64,000 bases of DNA from Opitutia bacterium ISCC 52 (lineage in GTDB: Bacteria > Verrucomicrobiota > Verrucomicrobiia > Opitutales > UBA2995). Numbering within the stretch: position 1 is the stretch's first letter; every line of letters begins with the position of its first letter. The position numbers and the translations under genes were made by a program. The notes beneath the pieces are model-generated. The model ran no database searches. It saw only the letters and a program-made list of their open reading frames with translations, and had not been told where the DNA came from. This document shows positions 43,586-51,691 of this stretch, in pieces. Where the stretch lies: positions 992,001 to 1,056,000 of the forward strand of contig CP076040.1 of assembly GCA_014529675.2 (NCBI GenBank). Direction: 5' to 3'.

Positions 43586-44446
43586 ATGATTGTTCAAATA
43601 CTCCTTCCACTCATTCTCGCCTTCATCATGTTTTCGCTCGGCCTTGGCCTGCGTAAACTGGACTTTGCCCGGGTACTCACCTATCCCAAAACATTTGCGA
43701 CTGGAATAACCAATCAACTGGTATTGCTGCCGCTCATCGCGTTTGGACTTATCAAGGTGTTTGGCTTTACCGCGGAAATAGCGGTAGGGATTATGATCAT
43801 TTCCTTTTGCCCGGGAGGAGTAACTTCCAATGTGCTGACCAAAATAGCCAAGGGAAACACACCGTTGTCGATTTCATTGACGGCCGTTGTCAGTCTGGCA
43901 TCTGTGATCACCGTGCCGATTCTGGTAGCTCTGTCGGTCGGTCACTTTATGGGCGTGGATGGGGCAGAGGTGAACATCACCAAACTGGGTTTCACGATGT
44001 TCCTCATTACAGCCGTGCCGGTGTTGCTCGGGATGCTCCTGACGGCAATCAAACCTGCGTTGGTCGAAAAAATCTCCCGAGGTGTTTCCCGAACTGCGAA
44101 TGTGCTCTTCGTCTTCATTATCTTGGCAGCGCTGGTCAAAAACTGGGATGTTTTTTATGGAAACCTTCCGACGCTTGGTCCGGCCTTGGTGCTACTAAAT
44201 ATGGTCATGCTGGCTCTCGGCCTGATCAGTAGCTCTTTAATGAAACTGGACTCCAAGGATGCGTCGACCATCTCAATCGAATCGGGTGTTCAGAATGGTA
44301 CGTTGGGAATTGCCGTGGGTGCACTCATTGCCTTAAATGCAACCGAGCTGCTGCCACCGACCACCTTACCGTCGGTGGTTTATAGCATCGTGATGTATGT
44401 CGTTACTGTGCCATTCGTTCTGTGGCGTCAAAGAATAGCTCGTTAG
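43586..44446 (+). CDS. Bile acid:sodium symporter (BASS/SBF) family transporter
   Basis: A 286-aa membrane protein with about nine or ten hydrophobic helices. VQILLPLILAFIMFSLGLGLR and SFCPGGVTSNVLTKIAKGN, followed by ALSISLTAVVSLASV-type text, match the SBF family, where the GG..SN region binds sodium. IESGVQNGTLGIAVG is the mirrored crossing-helix segment. Substrates in bacteria include organic acids and sulfur- or sterol-related anions. The gene stands alone between the glycosidase remnant and the TerB-like gene. Confidence 0.92.
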   Translation: MIVQILLPLILAFIMFSLGLGLRKLDFARVLTYPKTFATGITNQLVLLPLIAFGLIKVFGFTAEIAVGIMIISFCPGGVTSNVLTKIAKGNTPLSISLTAVVSLASVITVPILVALSVGHFMGVDGAEVNITKLGFTMFLITAVPVLLGMLLTAIKPALVEKISRGVSRTANVLFVFIILAALVKNWDVFYGNLPTLGPALVLLNMVMLALGLISSSLMKLDSKDASTISIESGVQNGTLGIAVGALIALNATELLPPTTLPSVVYSIVMYVVTVPFVLWRQRIAR

Positions 44447-44485
44447 AGATTAGCCCCAAAGCAAGCCAGCCGACCTTCCCGGGGC

Positions 44486-44899
44486 TTATTTCTTTTTGAG
44501 CAGGCTTTCCACTTCTCTATAGAAATTGGCTTCATCGTAACTCCTGCCATCGGAGATGAATACCTTGTTTAGCAGGTTGAGTGCTTTCTTAACTGATGTG
44601 AGTGAGTTGAGTCGTTCTTTGACTTTAATTAGTAGATCCTCTTTGGCGGATGGATTACTCCGGACACTTCTTACTTTCGCGATCGCGTCCTTCATGAAAT
44701 CCGACAACTCCGTCTCTGACTCCCAGCTCAAAGTTTCGGTTAACGCCTCAAATGCTTTTTCCTCCCTCAAACTCAATCGGTTGTCGGTATAAGCCCCTAG
44801 GATGAGCAGATCAATGATTGCCTCGCGTTCATCCTGGGAAAGACCGTCTCTGCTCGATGCGCTTTTGTCTTTGTTGAACAGTTTCTCGAATAATTTCAT
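44486..44899 (-). CDS. TerB-like (tellurite-resistance-domain) protein
   Basis: I choose the ATG at 44899, giving 137 aa starting KLFEKLFNKDK; a longer reading to 45034 adds 45 residues with no conserved character. The body has the helical TerB pattern: EREAIIDLLILGAYTDNRLS, REEKAFEALTETLSW and KALNLLNKVFISDGRSYDE, where acidic residues could bind metal. TerB-like domains occur in stress-response and membrane-associated modules; a specific role cannot be given. It is convergent with the BASS gene. Confidence 0.75.
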   Translation of the reverse strand: MKLFEKLFNKDKSASSRDGLSQDEREAIIDLLILGAYTDNRLSLREEKAFEALTETLSWESETELSDFMKDAIAKVRSVRSNPSAKEDLLIKVKERLNSLTSVKKALNLLNKVFISDGRSYDEANFYREVESLLKKK

Positions 44900-45050
44900 T
44901 TCATTTCGTTTGTTTCCAAGAAGGATGAATACTAGCAGGAGGGAACCAAAATGAATCTGAAGTGCTCCTGTATTCAATTCAAGAGGGAATCTTATTCTTG
45001 ATTTTCGGCTTTTGGCTTGTCGGGGCTGAAGCAACGTCGATCATAGATGT

Positions 45051-46292
45051 ATGCCTACACCCAATTATTCTCGTAGAAACTTCCTCAAAAATAGCTTGCT
45101 TGGTGCGGGTGCGTTACTTGCCGGGCGCCACACACTGAATGCCGATATCTCTTCGGGGATTAAGATCACTAAGATCCGTCACTATAAGGATCCGAACTAC
45201 ACCAAACCGACTTTCGCACAGGCCCGTGACATTGTGGTGGTTGAGACCGATGCGGGGATTTCGGGTATTGGTGAAGGCGGTGCGCTGGAGATGACGCAGA
45301 ATTGTGCGGAGATGCTCATTGGAGAAGATCCATTCCGCATTGAGCACCTGTGGCAGAAGGTGTATCGACAGTATTTTTATCCGTCTGGACGTGAGCGACT
45401 GCATGCTGGAGGGGCACTCGACATGGCCCTCTGGGATATTAAAGGGAAGTATTTGAAAGTGCCGGTATGGGAACTCCTCGGAGGTCTAACGCGAAAACAC
45501 ATTCCTTGTTACTCAACAGGCTTCCCAAGCCAAGGTTCTACGAAGGAAACCGCACGGGCCTGCATGGAAGCTGGCTTCTATGCTTATCGAGTTGGCACCG
45601 TCTCAGACGGCGAGGTCTATGATTCACATAAGTTCCTCGACGAAAATTTGCGCTTCTACGAAGAGGTGCGGGAAGGGGTCGGGGAAAAGGGACAGTGGTG
45701 CACAGACTTTCATACCCGTTTTGATACCGCCGAGGCAGTGACCATGGCTCGGATGATTGAGCATTTGAAACCGGTGTTTGTAGAGGATCTGGTGCGCTCT
45801 GAGAATCCAGGGGTCTACCGCGCTCTGCGTGACCGCATCAACGTGCCTATTGCTGTAGGTGAGCACTTTGGGGATCGTTGGGATCTGAACGAACTGGTTG
45901 AAGAAAACCTTATTGATCATTCCAGGGTGACCTTACCCAACGTGGGTGGTATTACCGAGATGAAGAAAATCGCTGCCCTATGTGAGACCCATTATGTAGG
46001 AATTATTCCTCACTTCACCGGCCCGATTTCCACGGCGGCCTTGGTGCATGTATTGGCCTCGTCCTCTGGATTTGTCATGGCCGAGCTGACCAAAGATGGA
46101 CCGGCTAAGATCCCGTATTTGAATGACGACTATCTGAGCTTTAAGAATGGAAAACTCTATCCGAACGAACGTCCGGGGCTGGGTGTTGAGTTCTTCCCGG
46201 ATAAAGTCAAATTGGTGAATGAGATTACCAAGCCGTCGTCTTATGATCATCCGGTCTTTGAGCGAGGGGATGGATCTATCACTAATTGGTAG
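45051..46292 (+). CDS. Tat-exported enolase-superfamily enzyme (galactonate-dehydratase-like)
   Basis: The 413-aa protein has a Tat signal (SRRNFLK, residues 7-13). The family is mandelate racemase/muconate lactonizing: ISGIGEGGALEMTQ, GGALDMALWDIKGKYLKVP and WELLGG. Metal ligands are the Asp in CTDFHTRF, the Glu in VFVEDLVR and the Glu in AVGEHFGD. NVGGITEMKK and IIPHFTGPIS give the Asp-less/His region usual for dehydratases of the DgoD type. It is the third enolase-family enzyme in the window and the second with a Tat signal. The substrate is probably an aldonic acid. Confidence 0.88.
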   Translation: MPTPNYSRRNFLKNSLLGAGALLAGRHTLNADISSGIKITKIRHYKDPNYTKPTFAQARDIVVVETDAGISGIGEGGALEMTQNCAEMLIGEDPFRIEHLWQKVYRQYFYPSGRERLHAGGALDMALWDIKGKYLKVPVWELLGGLTRKHIPCYSTGFPSQGSTKETARACMEAGFYAYRVGTVSDGEVYDSHKFLDENLRFYEEVREGVGEKGQWCTDFHTRFDTAEAVTMARMIEHLKPVFVEDLVRSENPGVYRALRDRINVPIAVGEHFGDRWDLNELVEENLIDHSRVTLPNVGGITEMKKIAALCETHYVGIIPHFTGPISTAALVHVLASSSGFVMAELTKDGPAKIPYLNDDYLSFKNGKLYPNERPGLGVEFFPDKVKLVNEITKPSSYDHPVFERGDGSITNW

Positions 46293-46301
46293 GGGGATGT
46301 T

Positions 46302-46330
46302 TTGAACAGAAGGTAACGAAGAGAACGAAG
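46302..46330. repeat. Short GTAACGAAG/ATAACAAAG tandem segment
   Basis: The stretch reads GGTAACGAAGAG then AACGAAGATAACAAAG. Related words occur in the gap at 30280-30310 and, inverted, near 35115-35130. It lies in the 227-bp gap before the MarR gene. Function unknown. Confidence 0.4.
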
Positions 46331-46513
46331 ATAACAAAGAATTAAGCCGGTCGCTTCGCTTGAGAACGCCGAGCTTGGTTGTGGGCATGTAACGGTAATC
46401 CTTTGTGTGCTCCGATTTGATTCTGAAGGGCGAGTGTGCCTGCTAAGGTTTTCGACTCGCTTTCCTGTTTAGATAGTTATTTGTTTTATTGAAATATAGT
46501 TTCCTTAACAATA

Positions 46514-46527
46514 GTTTCTATGGAAAC
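46514..46527. promoter_or_regulatory. Palindrome over the MarR start codon, candidate operator
   Basis: GTTTC-TATG-GAAAC overlaps the ATG at 46520. A direct copy of the left arm, ATAGTTTC, lies at 46496-46503 and again at 46511-46518. The surrounding A/T-rich DNA (TTGTTTTATTGAAATATAG) is promoter-like. Autoregulation by the encoded MarR protein is the obvious reading. Confidence 0.5.
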
Positions 46528-46999
46528 AGTAGTGAGTTGTGTGAAGGAAAACTCTACGAATTTCAAAATGGGGTTGGGAGGGATGATGCGAAATGTGTCT
46601 TACCAGCTCCATCAGTTATTTACCAAGGAACTGAAACGCAGTTCTGTGACTGTGGCTGAATGGGCCGTTCTAAGGCTTATTTATTTGAGTGGAGGTACCA
46701 TAGCGTCGAGTGAGATTGCTCATTCTACAGGAATGACGCGTGGGGCTATTTCAAAACTGATCGATAAGAATACTAAGAAAGGTCTCATCTTGCGCACAGA
46801 ATCAAAAACAGACCGTCGTTATCAGGACATCAAGCTCACTAAAAAAGCAAACGACCTTGTCCCTAAGCTCGATAAAATGACGAACACACTGAATGACCAA
46901 TATTTCTCCTGTCTCAATGCAACTGAACGGAAAACGCTTGAACATATTCTGCAAAAGATAGCTGAGAAAAATCAGTTGATTGAAGTCCCTGCTCAGTAA
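46520..46999 (+). CDS. MarR-family transcriptional regulator
   Basis: The 159-aa protein has the winged-helix core of MarR regulators: VTVAEWAVLRLIYLSGGTI, SSEIAHSTGMTRGAISKLIDK as the recognition helix, and ESKTDRRYQDIKLTKKA as the wing with its DxRxxx signature. MarR proteins are dimers released from DNA by small phenolic, lipid or oxidant ligands. The next gene downstream on the same strand is the sulfotransferase (49-bp gap), which may be its target together with itself. Confidence 0.9.
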   Translation: METVVSCVKENSTNFKMGLGGMMRNVSYQLHQLFTKELKRSSVTVAEWAVLRLIYLSGGTIASSEIAHSTGMTRGAISKLIDKNTKKGLILRTESKTDRRYQDIKLTKKANDLVPKLDKMTNTLNDQYFSCLNATERKTLEHILQKIAEKNQLIEVPAQ

Positions 47000-47048
47000 C
47001 TTTCCCTCTTGAACCATCATCTAAATTTCCAACGCCTTATTACTCGTA

Positions 47049-47961
47049 ATGAACGATCGAAATCTCCCCAAAAAAAACTCGCGAACTTCATAGTCACCAT
47101 TTCGATTCGACCATCTGGAATGATTTTCAGTTTCGAGATGACGACATCATCATCGGAACCTATGGAAAAGCTGGAACGACTTGGATGCAGCAGATAATCG
47201 CCCAACTCTCGGTTGGAGGTGATCCTGATTTGGAAGTTTCAGAAATGTCTCCGTGGATGGATCTGCGAGTGCCGCCGAAGGAAGTTAAACTTCAATTTGT
47301 CGAAGAACAGTCGCATCGAAGGTTTCTGAAAACTCACCTGCCAGTGGATGCTTTGGTATTTTCTGAGAAGGCCAAATATATCTATATCGGCCGCGACGGA
47401 CGCGATGTCGTTTGGAGTTTGTATAACCATCATGCAAACGCCAATGAGGGTTTTTACGATGCTCTCAATAAAACACCTGGTCGGGTGGGGCCTCCTATCG
47501 AGCCTCCCACCGACGATATCCGTCAATACTGGTCGGATTGGTTCGAGCGTGATGGTTATCCTTTCTGGTCTTTTTGGGAAAACCTTCGGACTTGGTGGGC
47601 GATAAGAGATCTGCCAAACGTTCACTTTGTCCACTTTGCCGATCTCAAGCAAGACATGTCCAGTAAGATACGTCGGATTGAAGAATTTTTGGAAATCCCG
47701 ATCAACGAGTCATCTTGGCCTTCAATCCTTGAGTATTGTTCATTTGATTGGATGAAGGAAAATGCTTCGAAGACAGTACCACTGGGAGGAGCCTTTTGGG
47801 AAGGAGGACCCAAGGTCTTTATTCACAAGGGTATCAATGGCCGATGGACAGAGGTGCTGACGGAGGAAGATTGTGCTGAATATGAAGCGAAATCTGAAGC
47901 GGAGTTGGGGCCGGATTGTGCTGACTGGGTCGCCAAGGGAAGTTTCGAAAAACAATCGTAA
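47049..47961 (+). pseudogene. Sulfotransferase gene interrupted by a +1 frameshift in an 8-A run
   Basis: The C-terminal part is open from an ATG at 47185, but the PAPS-binding loop GTYGKAGTTW lies just upstream of it in the same frame (47155-47184). That frame has no start codon between its stop at 47050-47052 and 47185. A start exists at 47049 in another frame (MNDRNLPKK), and removing one A from the AAAAAAAA run at 47070-47077 joins it to KTRELHSHHFDSTIWNDF and the full enzyme of about 303 aa. Other motifs are complete: YIYIGRDGRDVVWSLYNHH (3'-phosphate site) and HKGINGRW near the C-terminus. It would transfer sulfate from PAPS to an unknown acceptor. It may be broken, mis-sequenced, or expressed by slippage. 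Confidence 0.85.
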
Positions 47962-47972
47962 ACGACCAGGAG

Positions 47973-48974
47973 CTAATAGACCACTTTTACCGGCCTACCG
48001 TTTTGGTTCCGTGCAGATTCATTCGCTGCCAAAGTAACAGCCAAGGTTTTTAGCCCGTCTTCGTAGGAGGAGAGGATGCCTGAGTCGTCTCCTGATGATA
48101 CAGCTTCCAGGAAGGCCTTATTTTGAGTGATGAAGATGTTCTCTTCGCTCGGAATGTGTTCGCGGTCCTCTTCAGCAGAATGAATCGTGCCTTCATAGCC
48201 CCAACCCGTAAGAGCAATGCGATGGTTGCGGGAGGACAGGCTGAGTCCGATGCCACCACCAGGGCTTTCTGGGTGACCTCCAAGAGGGAAACAACCGGTG
48301 GCAAAAGAGGCGATTGCGTCAGACTTAAAGCGGGCGTTTACGACCATGGCATCGTCCACCGTCTTGTTCTCTACCTCAGGCATGAATCCATCCGTGGCGT
48401 AGGCGCTTACTTCTTCCACTTCTCCCATGGTGTAGCGACAGATATCCAGTAGATGGGTACACTGTTCTGAAAACTGACCTCCTGATTGATCGAATTTGCG
48501 CCACCAGGGTGGGGGAGGCATTTGAGTGGTCCACCATCCACGAGCAAGGATACCTTGATTATTTTCCTGGGAAAGTAGTTCCTTGGCTCGTTGAACCGAT
48601 TGGCGATATCGATTTTGGTAAGCCACCGATACGATGGTACCAGCGTCATTGAAATAGCCATTGATAGTTTGGGCTGTCTCCAGCTTTTGGGAAATCGGTT
48701 TTTCTATCAGTACACCTTTTACATGTTCTGCGCAGGCTTTCTCCAAATCACCGTGCAAATGTGGGGGTAATAAGATGAACGCGGCATCGAGGGATTCCTT
48801 CTGCAACATGTTCAACCCTGAGTCGTAGGTGTTGGCTTTCCAGGGGGCAGCCAGTTCCTTCGCCCGTTCTTGGTTACGCCCTCCGATGGCGGCTACTTCA
48901 GCTCCTTCAATTTCCTTGAGGGCCTTAAGATGTAGTTCCGTGACCCAACCTGTTCCGATGATTCCGATTTTCAT
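47973..48974 (-). CDS. Gfo/Idh/MocA family oxidoreductase
   Basis: A 333-aa cytoplasmic enzyme. KIGIIGTGWVTELHLKAL is the NAD(P)-binding GxGxxx segment and EKP occurs at residues 91-93 (VLIEKPISQ). GGQFSEQCTHLLDICRY carries the usual catalytic His/Asp helix. Members oxidise or reduce sugars, inositols and amino sugars. Convergent with the sulfotransferase gene, stops 11 bp apart. Substrate unknown. Confidence 0.9.
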   Translation of the reverse strand: MKIGIIGTGWVTELHLKALKEIEGAEVAAIGGRNQERAKELAAPWKANTYDSGLNMLQKESLDAAFILLPPHLHGDLEKACAEHVKGVLIEKPISQKLETAQTINGYFNDAGTIVSVAYQNRYRQSVQRAKELLSQENNQGILARGWWTTQMPPPPWWRKFDQSGGQFSEQCTHLLDICRYTMGEVEEVSAYATDGFMPEVENKTVDDAMVVNARFKSDAIASFATGCFPLGGHPESPGGGIGLSLSSRNHRIALTGWGYEGTIHSAEEDREHIPSEENIFITQNKAFLEAVSSGDDSGILSSYEDGLKTLAVTLAANESARNQNGRPVKVVY

Positions 48975-49054
48975 ATGCTTGTAGTTTCAATCGGTGAAAG
49001 CTTCTGGCGTCAAGCGGCTCAATATAAACGGATCCTGGGATCGTCATTTAAAAT

Positions 49055-49084
49055 ATAAAAATCCGCCCCCTTTCGGAGGTGGAT
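49055..49084 (-). terminator. Terminator serving the pilin-like remnant
   Basis: On the minus strand ATCCACCTCC, a GAAA loop and GGGGGCGGAT (49084 down to 49061) form a stem with one mismatch and one G-U pair, followed by TTTTATATTTT. It lies 27 bp after the restored stop of the pilin-like gene. Confidence 0.75.
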
Positions 49085-49110
49085 ATGCTTGGTAGTATTT
49101 CCAGGACGTC

Positions 49111-49433
49111 CTAGAAATGAAGCGAAACGGTACCTCCTGGTAACGTATTTCCCGTGACTACTAAGGGCGTGCCCGCACCTCAAACGGGTATAACTGGTTC
49201 CTGAATGAGGAGGCGTCCGTGGGCGCCATATGCTCGTAGATATCTAAATCTGACACTGCGACGCTGGTAGCACCGTTCTCCAAAAAATATTGCTCCGCAG
49301 CGCTTGCAATAACTCGCAAGTCGTTAAGAACCGAATTTCCCAGAGACGTTTGTTCGACCTTGGTGAATGCTGGAATTGCCAATGCGGCAAGCACTCCAAT
49401 ATTGACCTCCTCGATCATTATCTCAATCAACAT
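49111..49433 (-). pseudogene. Degenerate type IV pilin / pseudopilin gene
   Basis: The minus strand reads GFMLIEIMIEEVNIGVLAALAIPAF, a corrupted prepilin N-terminus: the expected GFTLIE is GFMLIE, and the hydrophobic helix holds EEVN charged/polar changes. KVEQTSLGNSVLNDLR and AAEQYFLENG are typical of verrucomicrobial pilins. No leader or start precedes GF because a stop lies just upstream. Near 49180 the frame yielding VRARP ends, whereas another frame gives GTPLVVTGNTLPGGTVSLHF and a stop at 49111-49113, a better pilin ending. The gene therefore has lost its leader and has one frameshift. Confidence 0.7.
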
Positions 49434-49620
49434 GAATCCATTCTTTTATGTTCTTTCATGTATTTCCTATCTACTATTATGTTGTGGTGTAAGTATTATG
49501 ATGGCTCAAAGTAAACTCGGAGCTACACGTCTGGAACGGGTTAAGTTTGGCGATTGTAATAAAAGAAAGCAACTTGCGCCCGCTCCGTCCTTCATCCCAA
49601 GATGTTCTTCTTTATTATTC

Positions 49621-50136
49621 ATGAAACTGCTACCTATGTTTAAGCAAAGTTTGTTGTGTTATTTATTGTTTGTGGGGGCTATCTGCTCGGCCCAAGTTAC
49701 TCCGGATGGTTACATCCCGGTTGAGGAAGGGATAAGGGTTCCTTCAACCTGGGGCGTATCATGGCCTTATGCCGGGGGATATGCGCAGGTGATAATTCAG
49801 GATGGAAAGTTTACACTGTTTTTTTTGGATGCTGATCGAAAGCTTCGCCGGGTTAACGACATTGAATTGGCGCTTGTTCACGCACGGCAGGTAGGAAACA
49901 AAGGCCTGTTTTCACCGTTTCATCTTCAACGTAGTTCCAACGGGTTGTATTTTCAAAACCAGCGTCACGTGTATGAACCACACCAATACGACGTGAAAGT
50001 CGATTTGAGAAAGATCGTGGGAAACAAACATCGATTCCGAATGAAGCGCTCAGAAAAAAGATCTGATTTGCGGAACGTAAAAGATTCGCTGGAAGTAAAG
50101 CGCTTGGATCAGCGAGATTGGCCTGTGGGACAATGA
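49621..50136 (+). CDS. Hypothetical secreted protein
   Basis: The start ATG at 49621 gives 171 aa with a signal peptide (FKQSLLCYLLFVGAICSAQ). A longer upstream reading to 49360 runs antisense to the pilin remnant and is not credible. The mature part begins VTPDGYIPVEEGIRVPSTW, has aromatic-rich strands (FTLFFLDADRKLRRV), and ends in a very basic tail (HRFRMKRSEKRSDLRN). I do not recognise a family. It shares strand and spacing (73 bp) with the truncated membrane gene that follows, but no functional link is evident. Confidence 0.6.
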   Translation: MKLLPMFKQSLLCYLLFVGAICSAQVTPDGYIPVEEGIRVPSTWGVSWPYAGGYAQVIIQDGKFTLFFLDADRKLRRVNDIELALVHARQVGNKGLFSPFHLQRSSNGLYFQNQRHVYEPHQYDVKVDLRKIVGNKHRFRMKRSEKRSDLRNVKDSLEVKRLDQRDWPVGQ

Positions 50137-50209
50137 TCCGGAAAAACGTTGCTCTGTATTGTAGGCTCGCTCAATAGTTTGCCTTCCTTCTTTTCCTTCT
50201 ATCTCGACT

Positions 50210-50752
50210 ATGCCTCGACTGATCTTCTTTCAGGTAGGCGTTTTTATAAGCGCATTTTTGCTGTTCTCACTGCAGTTGATCACCGCTCGACAATTACTTC
50301 CGCTTTTCGGTGGGAGTATTATGACCTGGGGCACTTGCATGATCTTCTTTCAGGGATTGTTGTTGGGCGGGTATGCGTTCGCTCATTGGGGATTGAAGAA
50401 ATTCGGTGTGAAGAAATACACACGGCTTCATTGGTTGCTATTATTGTACGGCCTCATCTGCTTTCCTTTGCAACAACTTGAGTTGGGCTTCGAAGGATTG
50501 CCACCGACCTTGGTGCTGTTGCTATTGCTGGCGGTTAAAACAGGTATCTGCTTTTTCGGCTTATCAACCATTAGTCTGGTGCTGCAGCGTTGGTTATCAG
50601 CCTCCGATCTCAAAGAGAGTGGAAATCCTTACATTCTCTACAGCCCCTCCAATCTGGGATCTATACTCGGCTTGTTATCTTACCCGTTCGTAGTGGAACG
50701 CTTGCTTCGTCTAGATGCTCCAGGTCTGCCCTCCATCCCGGCTGAAACTTGA
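50210..50752 (+). pseudogene. Truncated spermidine-synthase-like membrane protein (N-terminal half only)
   Basis: The 180-aa reading has five or six hydrophobic helices and phrases from the N-terminal membrane half of fused spermidine-synthase-like proteins: LQLITARQLLPLFGGSIMTW, QGLLLGGYAFAHW, LQRWLSASD and NPYILYSPSNLGSILGLLSY followed by PFVVERLLRLD. The homology ends at about 50718 and the last dozen residues are antisense to the sialidase gene. The rest of the membrane part and the whole methyltransferase-like domain are missing. It is probably a non-functional fragment. Confidence 0.75.
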
Positions 50753-51553
50753 ATAAGCACGAGGAGGGTCAGTCGTCAAACTGGTGTCATCGTAATTGGC
50801 TGTTCGCATAACGATCTTCCAATCGTCGGGTCGGTCACCGGGTGCGATGTTGCCCTCATGCAGGAATACGCGCTCATGCACCGGTTGAGGTATATAGGAC
50901 TCAAGGTCCCATTCAAATAGACTGCTACTGCTTAAGATAAAATGGTCTCTGGATCCTCTCGGGTCCGCGGCCAAAGTGTTTCGATGTGCTGGCAGCAGAT
51001 ACCGTTTCTTTCCTCCAATTGTGGTTTCAACGATCCCTGCATTGGTGATCAATGGACCTGTGTAGTTCATAGACAATTCGACTGGCGTCCAGGTTCGGCC
51101 ACCGTCCGCAGTGAACGCAGCTACGAGATGTGACTCTTCGCTGTTTTCCTGTTTGATGGAACAGCGCATAGCAAAGCACCAAACTACGTTCTGGTCTTTC
51201 GGTTTGAAGAGCACCGGGTTTGCATAAGCAAATTGAAGATCTCCTTGCCACTTGTTGTGATCGAAAATGGCAACGGGTTCATCACAATTCTCACCATCGT
51301 TGCGTGTGACCATGGCGAATATGTCTCCCATATCTTTTTTACCGTTCGTCATCGCTCCAAACACGACAATCAAGTGCTTGTTCTTCCATTGGGTAATAAA
51401 AGGCTGCCAAACCCTCCAAGAGTCCGGGTGTTTTTCAACATGCCGAAGTTCCCGCACCTCGGTTACATCACCTTTGTAATCCGTCCAGTCTGCCTGAACA
51501 GCCAAGGTGCTGAGAATGAAAAGTAAGAATCCGGGAAGATGTGAGAGTCTCAT
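50711..51553 (-). pseudogene. Truncated sialidase/BNR-repeat exported protein
   Basis: The 280-aa reading has a signal peptide (HLPGFLLFILSTLAVQA) and sialidase-fold text with two Asp boxes, TADGGRTW and SRDGGQTW. QPFITQWKNKHLIVVFG and ANPVLFKPKDQNVVWCF are typical of exo-sialidase-like proteins of Bacteroidetes and Verrucomicrobia. It stops two residues after the last Asp box, at the same place where the opposing spermidine-synthase-like gene loses homology, so the C-terminal blades of the propeller are missing. Without them activity is unlikely. It could alternatively be a short, intact variant. Confidence 0.7.
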
Positions 51554-51691
51554 GCCATAAATTTCTAGAAACAGTCCTCATCACCGCCAAGGAATTTTTG
51601 TTAAGAAAAGGCAGTTGTCATTCCTCGAGAGGTGTCGACCGGATTGGAATTTCGTTGCGGTTCGAACAAGGGCAAGCAGCGTTTCTATGGT

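Noticed and set aside
49360-49620. N-terminal extension of the secreted hypothetical at 49621
   Set aside because: It is antisense to the pilin remnant and precedes a good signal peptide start.
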